Shown piece after piece: positions 13,479 to 25,567 of a DNA stretch of 64,000 nucleotides. Below the pieces are notes generated by a model. The model saw only the letters and a list, made by a program, of their open reading frames with translations. It was not told the origin of the DNA and made no database searches. Location: the NCBI GenBank assembly GCA_028583605.1, contig CM053334.1:23088226-23152225 (forward strand), written 5' to 3'. How positions within the stretch are numbered: the first letter of the stretch is position 1; the number at the start of each line of letters is the position of its first letter. This DNA comes from Dastarcus helophoroides. Taxonomy: Eukaryota > Arthropoda > Insecta > Coleoptera > Bothrideridae. A program made the translations under genes and the position numbers.

Positions 13479-13584
13479 TCTCTCTGAAGATGACAGCTTG
13501 GCTGTCGAAACGCGTTAGAGCAACCTTTGTTGTGTTTTTTAATTTTTCTTGGTTTCAGGGGACAAGTTCTGTGTTTCAATTTTT
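13479..13584 (+). mobile_element. Single-unit hammerhead-bearing insertion
   Basis: A 106-bp insertion in the A-rich array, flanked by the direct repeat AAAACAAATT (13469-13478 and 13585-13594). It starts at the putative helix I of the hammerhead-like core and ends after 'gtgtttcaattttt'. This is the same unit found as an inverted pair at 840-1088. The core at 13484-13512 is identical to the one at 992-1020, including the extra T. The 5' end at the ribozyme is what a transcript starting there would give; that is inference. Confidence 0.65.
13484..13512 (+). ncRNA. Variant hammerhead ribozyme-like core
   Basis: CTGAAGA, one extra T, helix II GACAGC / GCTGTC with loop TTG, then GAAACGCGTT. TCTCT upstream pairs with AGAG downstream. 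Same sequence as the core at 992-1020. Confidence 0.45.
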
Positions 13585-15045
13585 AAAACAAATTAAAAAA
13601 AACCTCCAAATTTTCAGATAAATCGAGTTTTGACAAAATTGGTAAAATAATGTTGAAAGAAAAGAAAATGTCGATAAAACTTCCAGTTTCGAGAAAAGTA
13701 TTGAATTTTTAAAGGTCAAAATTTCCCAGAGAAAGTCAAATTTTGAGAAAAAAAATTAAATTTTGAGATTTGAAAATAGATGAATTTAGTTCGAAATAAA
13801 AGTTTTTTGCAGAATTTCCAGAATACCGAATTTTGAAAAATCGAGATTTCGAAAAAAGTGATTTATTAAAAGTTTTCAAAAAGGATAAAATTTTTAAAAA
13901 ATTGTCGAATTTCAACGATAAATTGAAACCCAGAACAAATTTAAATCCTGAAATTTTTAAACAAATTTAAATTTTGTGAAAAATTGAAATATTTCGAAAA
14001 AAGCAGATGTAAAAAATTGAAAGATTAGAAAAAATCTAACTTTTAAAAAGCTGAAGTTTTTCAGAGCAGAAGGAAAATAATTTGCTTTCTAGGGAAATTT
14101 AATTTTTGAGAATAAATTTGAAATTTCGAGAGAACGAATTAAAAAAAAAACTCCAAATGTTCAGATAGATTCGAAATTTGATAGAATTGGTAAAATAATT
14201 TCGAAAAAAACAACAATGTTGATACAACTTCCAGTTTCGAGAAAAATGTTGAACTTTAATGAAAGGTCAAATTTAAAAAAAAATGAAATTCTGAGATTAA
14301 GTCTATCATTTTAAAAAAATTTGACGAATTCGTCAAAAAAAAATTACAGCTTGCAGAAATAATAAAATGTCGAATTTTAAAAATCGAAATTTCAAAAAAT
14401 CCGAATTTTGCGAACCAAGTCCAAACCTGTAGAAAATGCATAAAAGTTTAAATGTTTTGTAAAAGTTGATATTTGGGCAAAATGACTAAATTTGGAAAAA
14501 GGACGAATTTTGAAAAGAATATAGAAATTTCGAAAGAAGTGTTGAAGGTCAAAATTTCCCGGAGAAAGTCAAATTTTGAGATTAAGTCAAACATTTTGAA
14601 AATATGTAGATAAATTTCGTCCAAAAGATCGCAGATAGCAGAAGAAATAAAATGTCGAATTTTAAAAGTCGAAATTTCGAAAAAAAAACAAATTTTGCGT
14701 AACAAGTCCAAATTTGTAGAAGATAAATAAAAGTTTAAATGTTTAGTAAGTTAAGTTTGGGGAAAATGTCAAAATTTGGTAAAAGGACGAATTTTAAAAA
14801 GAATGTAGAGAGTTCCAAAATTTAGAACAAAGTCAAAAAAGGTAATTTCGGGAAAAAGTGAAATTTGAGAATAGTTCTAAATTTCGGAAAAAGAAAACTG
14901 AAGAAAGGTCGAAATCTCCAAAAACTATTTTACTTAATATCTCCAATTACTTCAAATGTTTACTTTTTTTATTAAAAAGTTGACAAAAGATAGATTTTTG
15001 AGAAATAAGTCAAATCTCTCAGTAAGTTGAATTAGAAAAAAATAA

Positions 15046-15715
15046 ATATTTTTACTAATTGTCGAATTTTGAGAAGAAAGGAAGAGTTGGGGTAAAAGTC
15101 TAATTTTAGGAACAAAATAGATATTGAAAAGAAGACTAAAATAATGAAGAGTAAAAAAGTCGAAATTGCAAAAAAAAAGGCAATTTTTGAAGTAAACGTC
15201 TAAATTTTGGGCAATAAAAGGTGTTTTGGGGTGAATATATTTTCGTTTGACTACATGAGTCCCATATTTTCCCTGATTTATCTGATTTAATTTTGAAATA
15301 AAATGTAAAAATCAAAAATAAAAATCTGTGGCTCTTTGAAATTTACGAAATCAATTTTTTCATTGCGACTGGCTCTCCAAACATTTTTACTAATTGTCGA
15401 ATTTTGAAAAGAAAGAAAGATTTGGGGTAAAAGTCTAATTTTAGGAACAACATAAATATTAAAAAGAAGACTAAAATAAAGAAGAGTTAAAAAAGTCGAA
15501 ATTGCGAAAAAAAGGCAATTTTTAAAGTAAACGTCTAAATTTTGGGCAATAAAAGGTGTTTTGGGCTGAATATATTTTCGTTTGACTACATGAGTCCCAT
15601 ATTTTGTTTGTTTTATCTGATTTAATTTTGAAATAGAATGTAAAAATCAGAAATAAAAATGTGTGGCTCTTTGAAATTTACGAAATCAATTTTTTCATTG
15701 CGACTGGCTCTTTCG
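15046..15715. repeat. Two-copy tandem duplication, ~336 bp
   Basis: 'acatttttactaattgtcg' begins each copy (about 15046 and 15382). Both run through 'ggcaataaaaggtgttttgg' and end in 'cattgcgactggctct'. The copies are nearly identical, much closer than the surrounding array units, so the duplication is recent. It lies at the right end of the hAT-like element and duplicates that end's 'ggctct' motif. Confidence 0.8.
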
Positions 15716-15738
15716 GTTTAAAAGTTTGCTACGCCATT

Positions 15739-16186
15739 CAGGAGTCCATGGATGCCAGATTAGGAGACTCTCCTTCGGGAAAAGCTCAACATATTGGAAT
15801 TTCGTTATATATTTCAGGTTAGGCGTGATACAATTGTATCATGCAGGTTAAGTACGTTTCTAAATATTCAGGCCTTCTGTTATCTATTAGACTGGCTACT
15901 CTACTTTTTTTTTTACTAACAAGAGGTTTGGATGGTGGCAAATGGAAGAAAAAATATTTAAAAAAATATATAAGGAACCAGCTATTACACGCCATTTTGT
16001 CTGCAAAATTAGAATTATTACTGAGGGAAAAAAATAACTTAACGGAAAAACTGTCAAAATTGCAGAAAGCTTTTAATTTGTTAAATTCTCGGATCGATCT
16101 GTTTTGCTTTCATACCCCAATCTGTCCCAGGTTTGAATTGAAAATTAAATAGGGTAGCTATAGATGGTGCTGTCGATCAAAGATAC
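15739..16186 (+). other. Intergenic stretch with an unassigned 103-codon frame
   Basis: 15841-16152 encodes 103 residues from an ATG. There is a hydrophobic stretch near residues 10-26, a basic patch (KWKKKYLKKY) and a Leu/Lys-rich segment able to form a helix. I do not recognise it. Base composition matches the flanks and there is no partner gene, so chance is as likely as a real small protein. It ends 35 bp before the LTR. Confidence 0.2.
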
Positions 16187-16510
16187 TGTTGCGCGTTATC
16201 GGTTCGATAATTAAAACTTCGTGATTTGTAAACACTTTATTTCCAAATTATTTCGGAACACTACAATCATTCATTTAACTATCAAATTATCTAACTAACT
16301 GACTATATGACTGACTAATTAACTGACTAACTGAGGGAAAGACGACCACGTATTTATACCGTTACGGTTTTCTAGAACGGATCTTCGCATAAGGTTATCG
16401 CTTGCGGAGCGCTTATCTGTCGTATGATTCATTCTGGCGGCAACTTCCCATTCTCAAATGTTTCCAGAGAGTTCCTTACGCTATACACTAATACAAATTT
16501 TATAACTACA
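16187..16510 (-). mobile_element. LTR of a retrotransposon (3' LTR, minus strand)
   Basis: Read on the minus strand it starts TGTAGTTATAAAATTT, contains a 'ggtataaatacg' promoter-like box followed by 'ttccctcagtta', and ends GATAACGCGCAACA. Length is 324 bp with TG...CA ends. The second LTR at 24810-26977 has the same start, middle and end once its mariner insertions are removed. A microsatellite-like run of 'aactgact' units sits at 16281-16335. The sequence at 16511-16520 reads as an A-rich tract beside the LTR on the minus strand and could be the polypurine tract. A Ty3/gypsy-type family is likely but unproven. Confidence 0.75.
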
Positions 16511-16556
16511 TTTTTTTACAATACTTTTTATTTATAAAATAAATAATACAACTAAC

Positions 16557-16706
16557 TTAATCATCTATGCGCGGTTGAGTTTGTGCAGATTGCAGAATGA
16601 TGTTTTGTTCAAATTCGTTGATACGATCACAGTCGCTGTCTAGCGAGTCTCCCACATAAAATTGCAAAGGGTTATCAAAATAAGGGTAAACAAAGGATAT
16701 AGAGGT
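16557..16706 (-). pseudogene. C-terminal end of a retroelement protein
   Basis: A 49-residue open stretch on the minus strand ends at a stop 46 bp upstream of the LTR, the usual place for the end of gag-pol or env. It includes VYPYFDNPLQF, YVGDSLDSD and NEFEQNIILQSAQTQ. A related reading, decayed, occurs at 58373-58460 (NEFKQNIILQSA), so it is a conserved coding tail rather than chance. A stop lies directly upstream in frame. Which retroelement protein it ends is unknown. Confidence 0.5.
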
Positions 16707-16870
16707 TCAAATGATTATAAGGTTGGTGATTTAGTTCTCATCTAACTCCACCAGCAGGTGAAGAAATGTGGGAATTTAATTTATTCGCGAATATTGTAAA
16801 TCTCCAGGTTATTCTATTGTGTTCGATGCATTAAAGATATCAGATCAAATGCATCAATCTACCATGATAC
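16690..16870 (+). pseudogene. Possible integrase C-terminal fragment
   Basis: On the plus strand one frame reads NKGYRGSNDYKVGDLVLI and then a stop. After a frameshift comes a stretch including FIREYCKSPGYSIVFDALK. 'YKVGDLVLI' and a following 'GPY'-like segment are typical of the chromodomain-proximal end of retroviral-type integrases. The orientation is opposite to the neighbouring LTR and coding tail, so either it belongs to another element or the match is accidental. Confidence 0.3.
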
Positions 16871-17425
16871 ACCTAATTTATCAGCAGGGGTCTTATTAAC
16901 AACAATCCTTCAGAGTCGCGTTAAAGAATCGTAATTAATGCTAATATTTTCTGAATTATTTGGGCGTATCAACGATGCATTAGTTTCATTAGTGTTTTGT
17001 AATTAAAACAACTCCAGATAGAGTTAATATCCAATTTATATTGCAGCTTTAACTTGTTGTAGGTATAGCATTATTAAAATTTTACATACTAGTGATTGAA
17101 TTAATTTTGCACTCATGAAAGGAATGTAATTAGATATAGTTTTAATACCAGGATTAATTACAAGGTAGCGAACAAGAAGAAAATAATGGAAGCACAAGTC
17201 TATCCAATATAGCATACAATTTAAATTGTTTTGCAACCCATATGGTTTTTATTATTATTTCATTTAAAATCGCCGTAGTATTTCTGGATAGTTTATGAGC
17301 CACATCGGTTTTCCTTTATTTCGGTTGGTTGGAATATAAGTAATTGTTATATTTCACCCTTTTTGTTATTTCGACTTTTTTGGAAAATTTTGATCTTTTT
17401 TAACTTTTTAAAACATTTATAAGTA
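16871..17425. other. AT-rich intergenic DNA, nothing recognised
   Basis: No gene, RNA or clear repeat seen. The small minus-strand frame at 17036-17236 has no recognisable content. Confidence 0.5.
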
Positions 17426-17584
17426 CTAAACTTTATTAACGATTAAAACAACAACATATTTTAAAAATGGCATAACCACCGATGATGCCGAAAAGCGAAA
17501 GCAGGTCCGGTCGTAGCAAATATTTATAGAAACATCGTGGAATTCTTAATATCTGTTGTTGTGTTAATCGTTTATAAAGTTTAG
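17426..17584. mobile_element. MITE with 31-bp inverted ends and TA duplication
   Basis: Both ends begin CTAAACTTTAT, continue 'aacgattaa' and finish 'acaacaaca' (left 17426-17456, right the reverse complement up to 17584). They are flanked by TA on each side (17424-17425 and 17585-17586), as expected for Tc1/mariner-mobilised MITEs. The 159-bp body holds 'gatgatgccgaaaagcgaaag'-type sequence, related to a decayed copy at 20935-21045. No coding capacity. Confidence 0.65.
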
Positions 17585-17639
17585 TAATTAGAAATATTAA
17601 AGAGTTCCACATAGTAAGAATTAGAAACATCAATTATTT

Positions 17640-19450
17640 TGTCAAGCTCAAAAAATCAACTTCTTTGAACTTTTTTCCTTTTTTTTTATTTGGAAAATTT
17701 CAAAATTTCCTCTTTTTCAAAATTTCCACATTTTTTTATATTCTGAAAATTTTGGTTTTTCAAATTTTGAGTTTTTCTAAAAATTTTAAATTTCTTATAT
17801 ATTTTGAATCAACTTGAAAATTTCGAATTTTGTCCGAATTTCTACGAATTTTTGAAATTCCAGTTTTCATAAGAATTTTTTTTGGAAAATTTAATTTTTG
17901 GTAAAATTTCATATTCTTGAAATTTAAACTTTCTTCGCAAGTTTGATTCTTTTGAAAAATTTGATATTTCAGAAATTTTTATATTTTAATATATCCACTA
18001 TTTTCAGAATTGTATTTTTTTTTCAAACTCGGTTTTTTTAGAAATTTCTTACTGTTCTCAAAATTGTCCGCTTTCTCAATATTTTGACTTATTTTAAAAA
18101 TTTCCACTTTTTTCAAAATTACCTCTTTCGGGATTTTGAAATCTCTATTTTACTTTTAAAATTCCAACAATTTTTTCTCTAAATATTCTTTCCTTTCTCA
18201 CTCTTTTTTTTAGAGAACTCCACTTTGCAAGTTTCGATTTTTCTTTTTAATATTCTAAGGTTTCAAAATTAGCACCATTTTCAAAATTTCGGCTGTTGTC
18301 GAATTTCGCATATACATTCATAAATTTTGACTTTTCGAGAGCGGTTACCAACGTTTTTCAAAATTTCGCCTTTTTCAAAAATTTTGTTTTTTGCTGAATC
18401 CTTTGACTTTATTGAAAATTTTAACCTTTCCAAATTTCGACTTGTTTCAAATTCATATTTAGTGTCTTTATAAAAACTTCCTCTTTTTTTGAAAATTTCA
18501 ACGCTTTAAAATTTCGATTTTTTCAAAATATCCGTTTATTTTTAAGTTTCCTATTTTTCAAAATTTTGCCTCTCTCTTTTAATTGATTTTAAAAATTCTC
18601 ATTCTTTTTTAAATTATGATTTTACGTTTTTGAGAAATTCTGAGTGTTAAAAGGTTTGCCTATTTCAAATTATCGATTTGAATTTTAACCGTTTAAAATT
18701 TGGACTTTTTCAAAATATCCGTTTATTTTTAAATTTCCCATTTTTCAAAATTTTGCCTCTTTCTTTTAATTGATTTTAAAAATTCTCATTTTTTTTTAAA
18801 TTATGATTTTAGGTTTTTGAGAAATTCTGAGTGTTCAAATCGAAATAAAATCGAAATCTTGTTAAAAATAGTCTTCGGTGTTAAGCCTTCTAGAAAATCT
18901 GAAATTTTCGAAAGAGATAGATATAAAAAAAATGAAATCATCAAGTCGAAATTTTCCAATACTCGAAATTTCGAAAAAAGGAATATTTTTAAAAAATGTC
19001 GAAATTTTGGACCATTGAAAATTGTATGAGAAAAATGTTAAAATAAAAGTTTTGAAAAAGTCAAAATTTTAATAAAAACTTCAAAATTTGGAAATAAAAT
19101 GGGTATCATAAAAGAAATTCATTAAAAAACTCCACATTTTGATCTACAGAGAGGCTAAAATTTTAGAAATTTTAAATGAAAAAAGTTGAAATGTTTAAAA
19201 AGTTAAATTTTTCAAAAAGGTGAACTGTTCAATAAGTCGAATAAGATTAAAAAAGATCGAAAGTTTCTGTAAAGTGGAAGTTTTCAAAATGGGCAAAAAT
19301 TTAAAAAAGTTTGGATCTTCGATAAAGTCGAAACTTTGAAAAGAGTTGAAGTTTTAAAAGTCGAAACTTTAGAAAAAGTTGCAACTTTGGAAAACCTCGA
19401 AATGTTAGGCAAAGGCTAAATTTAAAAAGGCAGCAATTAAAAAAAAACTC
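17640..19450. repeat. Low-complexity array with strand switch near 18800
   Basis: T-rich 'ttcaaaatttcgac' repeats change abruptly to A-rich 'gaaattttgaaaaa' repeats at about 18800-18840. Two adjacent near copies of a ~185-bp unit lie at about 18530-18660 and 18715-18840. Confidence 0.7.
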
Positions 19451-21350
19451 TAGTTAAAATATTTATTTACTTAAATAAATTTAGTGAATAGGATTGGGTG
19501 ACATATAATATAATTAGATGTATATCTTGCTTAATTTTCAGAAAATTAGTAATATTAAAACGTTTTTAATAGAAGCTATCTTTTGCTAAACAATGATGCC
19601 ATTAAAGTTGCAATTATCTCTAAAATGCGCCACCGAGAAATGACAATTTCCGTCCGTTAGTCTGCGTCTACATACGCTACAGATCCCAATTCTGGATCGA
19701 TTTTTGTGATTAGGAATTTTTCATAGTAGAAACTTATGGGTTTAGGAAAAAAGTTGTCCAAATAGTTTAATTGTTATTCAACAATGATCGAGTTTACTAG
19801 GGAAAAATCATGTTTTTGTTGACGATTTTAGTTGGTTTATTATTAAAGAAAATACCGGTTATTAAAATGCAATAAAATAAACAGCAAGGACCGTCAACAG
19901 ATCGTCTAAAATTAGCCCCACTCATAGACCTGTTCAATAAACACGCATTTAATAGACAAATCATTAAACGTATCTTTTTTTAGACGTGTGGGAGACACAT
20001 TATTAGACGAAAGCAAAACCAGAAAGTGATGATTAAAGTTTATCTAATAAACGACAGCTAGACAGTCATAAAATGTGTAATTTACAGGCCAAAGTTCTGA
20101 GAGAAGACCCGTCGTCGAATGTTAATGTAATTTGAATAAAAACATCTTTCTGGATGGGTTCGATTTGAACTAATTATAGAAATACCGAATTAGTCCGGAT
20201 AGTTGGTCGATTGGCGGTGCATGGGAGACATATGTTTGTGTCATCGTCGCGTATGCCGACAAAGGCCGTCTTGGCAATCAAATGAAATGGTTTTGTCCGC
20301 ATAAGAACCGTAATCAATCTGTTATACGAGTACTCCACCTAAATTACAAGCTATGGCCATGGGAACCAATCAATAAGTTAAATTATGATTAAGTCGCCTA
20401 TACTATAAGAAAGTCATTAAATGGATGAGTTCCTAGGGCACTGTCTGGAATAAAGTTTTAATTTTACACCATGTGGGTAGTTGGTACTAATTACACTAAA
20501 TGTATTTGATCAGTTGAACTGACGAATTGATCTCATCGATTTTTCTAATTTATAGATTCATACGTCACAATTAAAATGGTTGTACATTTTTTAACGGTTG
20601 AAAATGTCAATCATTTTTTTACCATTTGTTGTATTAGGAGGGGAAGTCAAAATTTCAGGAGACAAAGCTATAAAAAGGCATTTTTTAAAAAGTGATCAAA
20701 ATAATGCACAAGTTAAATTTTGAATCGATATTTATTTATTAGTCACCATTTATAAAGTCTTAATTTTCCCCCCATAAATATGAAATAAGTAATTAAGTCA
20801 ATAAGAATAATTATTCCATGAATTAGACAATTTGTAACACCAATTTTAATTAAGATTTGATTGGATTAGAGTTGAAATATCAGAAAAAAGTCCCTTTTTC
20901 AAGCTTATGGTCAGACTTCTTTTATTCATAACTATTAAATTTTATTAACGATTAAAAAGTAACCAATATTAAAAATTCCACAATGTTTCGATAAATATTT
21001 GCTAATCCCAGACCAGGTTTTGCTCTACAGCATCATCTTTTATGGAAGTTTACCGCAGTAATGTTAGCAACAAGTTTTTAGGATCTCCGATGAGTATACG
21101 AAACGTAAACGCTAGACTGCTACCGTCCCCTGATTTTTAGCTTAGACTGTCCACGTAGATCGTAGATACAATAATACAAATTCCCAAGCAGCTTTTCAGC
21201 AGATTTTTCAGAGCTGATAACACTACAATGCTTATGTGATAAAATTTACGCCGCAGAGCTTCACCCAAAAGCAACTTAGAAGGAGTGGTAGAGCTCCTAT
21301 GTTGCCGTTACTTCAAGATGTTTCCCTAACATGTGAAATAAAGTATCAAA
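19451..21350. other. Unique-looking intergenic DNA
   Basis: Free of array repeats and somewhat GC-richer (20120-20350). No open frame above 60 codons and no RNA gene recognised. 20935-21045 is a decayed relative of the 17426-17584 MITE. 21050-21300 shares wording with 29040-29180 ('ttagactgtccacgtaga', 'cagattttcaga'), so an old dispersed repeat is present. 'ccgatgagtatacgaaacgta' at 21088-21108 is a faint hammerhead-like relic. Confidence 0.5.
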
Positions 21351-24340
21351 ATTCCATATTATGTGTAATTTAAATTTTTTTATTTTATCCAAATTTTCAA
21401 AAAGTTTAACTTTTAAAGAAATTTCTTAAACATTAAATCGTCTTTCAGAATTTTAACGTTTTTTAAGACATTTTTTTAATTTTTACTTCAAAAATTTTAT
21501 CACCTTTTCAAAAATTTTGCCAATAGTCCAAAAAGTACCCCTTTTTTTAAAAATTTCGGTTTTTATTCAAAATTCTAATTTTTTCTTAAAATGTCGCCTT
21601 TTTCGTTATTTTATTTTAAATTCAAATTTTATTTTAAGACTTAAAAAATTCGACTCCTTTTATAAATTCAACTTTTTAATGATTTTGACTTCTTCTAGAA
21701 ACTTTGACCTTCTGAGAATCAACATTTTTAAAGTATTAAGTAAACTAAAAATTTTAAAGTACCTATAAGGTAAAAAAGCAAAAATTTTCATTAAAGCCAA
21801 CATTTACGAAGTAAAAATTCGAGAATAGCTGAACTTCTGGAGTCGAAATTTTCAAATAGTCAAAATTTTAAAGAGTTGGGAAGCCTGAAATTTTTGAGGA
21901 AAATTCGAAGTCTTGAAAAAAGTAAGAATTTTCAAAGGTAAAAATTTGCGAAAATTGGCAAAAGTTTCAAGAAAAACCCGAAATGGCGTAAAAAGTTGAG
22001 ATTTTGAAAAAAGTGCAAATCTTGGGAAAATAAAATTTTCAAAACAAATTTGTTGAATTCTTTAGAAAAAGGTCGAAAATTTTCATTCAAAATTTCAATT
22101 TTTTTTCAATTTAAAAAAATCGAATTCTTCAAAAGCAATTGTAATGTTCGTAAAAAAGCCCAATTACCGAAAAAAAAAATCAAATTTACACAAGTCAAGA
22201 TTTTGAAAAAATATTTTCGAAAATTTCAAAAAGGGTAAAAATTCAGACTCTTCAAAACAGTGGGGATCTAAAATAACGTCGAAATTTGAAAAAAAAAACA
22301 AATATCTTATGAGATATCCGTTCTTTTTTCTGCAAATTAAACTTTTTTGAAAATTTCATCTTATATGTAAGATGAAATTTTTATGAAAGTTTAATCTCCA
22401 GAAAAATTCGAAATCATGCAAAAAGTGGTAATTCAAGAAATGGACGAAATTTACAAATTAGTCGAAAGTTTAAAAAAGATCCAATTAAAAATAGTCGAAT
22501 TTCAAAGAATGTCGAAATTTTCAAGGAAAGGCGAAATTCTCAGAAGCTCAAAATTTCTAGAAAAAAGTCAAAATTATGAAAAAAGTTAAAGATTATAAAA
22601 ATAGTCATAATTTTTTTATTCAAGTCTTAAAGAAAAATTTAAATTAAAAAAATAATTACAAAATACACGGCATTTTAGGAAAAAATTAGAATTTTGAATA
22701 AAAATAGAAGGTTTTAAAAAAGAGGACATTCTGAAAAATTGTCAAAATTTCCAAAAGCGATAAAATTTTTGAGAAATGGCGAAATGGCGTAAAAAGTTGA
22801 GATTTTGAAAAAAGTGCAAACCTTGAAAAACCAAAATTTTCAAAACAAATTTGTGAAAAGAGTTGAATTCTTCACAAAAAGTCGAACATTTTCAAAATCA
22901 AAATATCAATTCTTTCTTCAATTTAAAAAAAGTCGTATTCTTCAAAATCAATTGTAATGTTCGCAAAAAAGCCCAATTACCGAAAAAAAAATCAGATTTG
23001 CACAAGTCAAGATTTTGAAAAGATATTTTCGAAAACTTCAAAAAAGTCAAACTTCAAAAAAGTGGGAATCTAAAATAACGCCGAAATTAAAAAAGAAACG
23101 AATATCTTATGAGATATTCGTTTTTTTCTGGAAATTGAACTTTTTTGAAAATTTCATCTTGCATGTAAGACGAAATTTTCGAAAAAGTTTAATCTCCAGA
23201 AAAAGTCGAAATCATGCAAAAAGTGGTAATTCAAAAAATGGACGAAATTTACGAATTAGTCGAAAGTTTAAAAAAGATCCAATTAAAAATAGTTGAATTT
23301 CAAAGAATGTCGAAATTTTCAAGGAAAGTCGACATTCTCAGAAGCTCAAAATTTCTAGAAAAAGTCGAAATCATGAAAAAAGTTGAATTTATAAAAATAG
23401 TCAAAATTTTTTAAATTCAAGTCTTTTAAAGAAAAAGTTAAATTAAAAAAATAATTACAAAATACACGACATTTTAGGAAAAAGTCAGAATTTTGAATAA
23501 AAATAGAAATTTTCCAAAAAAAAGCGGACATTCCGAAAAATTGTCAAAATTTGTAAAAGAGATACAATTTTTGAGAAGTGGCTAAATGGCGTAATAAGTT
23601 AAGATTTTGAAAAAAGTGCAAACCTTGAAAAACCAAAATTTTCAAAACAAATTTATGAAAAGAGTTGAATTCTTCACAAAAAGTCGAAAATTTTCAAAGT
23701 CAAAATATAAATCCTTTTTCCAATTTAAAAAAAGTCGTATTCTTCAAAATAAATTGTAATGTTCGTAAAAAGCCCAATTACGGAAAAAAATCAAATTTGC
23801 ACAGATCAAGGTTTTGAAAAATCTTGAGATATTCGTTTTTTTTTCTGGAAATCAAACTTATTAGAAAATTTTAGCTAAATTTACAAATTAGTCGAAAGTT
23901 TAAAAAGGATCGAATTAAAAATAGTCAAATTTCAAAGAATGTCGAAATTTTCAAAGAAAATCTAGTCTAAATTCCAGAAGCTCAAAGAATTTTTGAAAAA
24001 AGTCAAAATGTTTATAAAAAGTTTTATTTTTTTTTTGAAATAAAATCTTTTTGTTTTCAAGTTTAATCCAAATAAAAATTTCAACTTTTCAAAAACTTGA
24101 ATTTTCAAAAAAATTGGAAGCCTAAAGACTGAAATTTTTATAAAAGTTTTTATAAAAGTTGCAATTTTCGAAATTTAAATTTAAAAAAAAGTAGAAGATT
24201 TAAAAAGAAGCAGACGCTTTTTATGAAATATCGAAATTTTTCAAGTCAAGATTTTAAAAAAGTCGAAATTTTAAAATAATTAAAAATTTGTTTATAAAAG
24301 GTAGGAATTTTGAAAAAAAGTTAAATTATGAGCAGTCGCT
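21350..24340. repeat. Array with higher-order units of ~710-810 bp
   Basis: T-rich to about 21770, then A-rich. Long landmarks recur: 'gagatatccgtt' near 22311, 23113 and 23824, and 'acaaattagtcgaaagttt' near 22450, 23250 and 23880. Units 1 and 2 are close to identical over hundreds of bases. The third is shortened. Confidence 0.75.
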
Positions 24341-24359
24341 TGGTTGAGAAGACCTGCTG

Positions 24360-24476
24360 TATGGATTTAGATTTATACGATACATCGAATATCGAATAAA
24401 TTTACCGATGTATCGAAACGTATCGATACATCAATTCAACATCGATGATTTAAAAATTTTGTGCATCCCTATATCA
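24360..24476 (+). repeat. Right-end sequence of the GGATGCACAC family
   Basis: 'acgatacatcgaatatcgaa', palindromic 'gtatcgatac' and the terminus 'aaaaattttgtgcatccct' match the right end at 57355-57475 and, inverted, 39632-39760. The preceding A-rich array is in the same order as in those copies. Confidence 0.6.
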
Positions 24477-25004
24477 ACGTACCTGTCAATTAATTTGCTG
24501 TCTACCCACACGAATTTGGACACACCGAAACTTGTCACATTGACAGACGTTATTAACGCCTCCCTAGGCCCCGTTAGAGTTCGAATTTTCAAAAAGTCTT
24601 TCTTAGTGTGCGCCTACATTTCGAAAAGAACCTCTGTGCAAAATTTCGAGTTCCTAGAATTAGCGATTTGGGCTGCGTCGACTTCGATATTTGAAAATTT
24701 GACTTCGATTTTTCAAAGGTTCGAACTTTTAGAAAGGTTCGACCTTTTTTGAAATTGTTGAAATTTCAACCATTTATGTAAATTTTTTTCAGTATCCATT
24801 TTTATATATTGTGACGAAGTGTAATTATAAAATTTAGCTAGGAATTTTCTAGAAAATTTGATAAGGGAAAGCAGCCGCGGTAGTGAATCAAACGACGGAT
24901 AAACACTCCAGAAATGTCGGCAAACGATAAGCCTTATCAGCTGGTTCCTTCTAGAACCCAAAGCGGGACCTATATAAGGCGGCAGCTTTTCCCTCAGTTA
25001 TTTA

Positions 25005-25356
25005 GTTAGTCATTCAATAAGTCCGTAGGATAAGTAGGAAAAAACAAAATTTTGACAAAACTCGATTTTATTATTCAACATAGTTGCCTTCGAGAGCGAT
25101 ACAACGAGTATAGCAATTTTCCAACTTTCCGATACCACTTTTATAGTACGATTTCTCTTTCTCGTCAAAATAGACCTTGGTTTTAGCGATTACTTCATCA
25201 TTTGACTTAAATTATCTTTCTAACAAGCATTCTCTTGAGATCTGAAAACAGGAAAAAGTCGCTGGGGGCTAAATCTGGAGAATACGTTGGGTGGGTAAGC
25301 GATTCGAAGCCCAATTCATTCAATTTTGCCATCGTTTTCATCCATTTGTGACACGG
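25005..25356 (-). mobile_element. Truncated mariner copy
   Basis: About 350 bp nearly matching one end of the fuller copy at 25568-26847: the inverted end ('gtcattcaataagtc'), the stop and the C-terminal transposase region. It breaks off at 'gtgacacgg'. Its minus-strand reading keeps YSPDLAPSDFF, with the third catalytic aspartate, and an uninterrupted tail ending ALEGNYVE. Those are features the fuller copy has lost. 25357-25567, between the two copies, is AT-rich sequence I do not recognise. Confidence 0.8.
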
Positions 25357-25567
25357 ACCTTTTTACTAGTTTAAACATAACATTATAACTGTAAACAAAT
25401 TTCTTGAAAGTAAAAACTATCAATTATTATTTTTTTATCGTAAAATGTTGATCATATACGGCTACGTAGATCCTCTTTTTCAATTTAGATCCAATATTGT
25501 AATTTGTAATTAACAGAAATAATTACGTTTATGATTCCGAGAAAAAGTTCAAAAATTTTATATATTA

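Larger units (their letters stand above)
11968..15738. mobile_element. Decayed hAT-like element
   Basis: The left end reads AGGGGTCGGCAAAC and runs into a GC-rich palindrome GCGGCTCGCGAGCCGC. The right end (about 15700-15738), read backwards, gives GCGTAGCAAAC followed by AAAGAGCC, a diverged inverted match. Such 'ggggtcggcaaac...cggctc' ends are typical of non-autonomous hAT elements. I found no clean 8-bp target duplication. The interior is A-rich array with no transposase, so the span could instead be two fragments around an older array. Confidence 0.5.

Noticed and set aside
16281..16335. aactgact run as an independent microsatellite locus
   Set aside because: It is an expansion inside the LTR leader; the second LTR has a short version at the same place.
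17480..17520. gatgatgccgaaaagcgaaag as a hammerhead
   Set aside because: No CTGANGA box in register and helix II does not form; kept only as a motif relative.
24408..24961. 114- and 82-codon frames near the solo LTR
   Set aside because: They span the element end and the LTR start, with no coherent protein.
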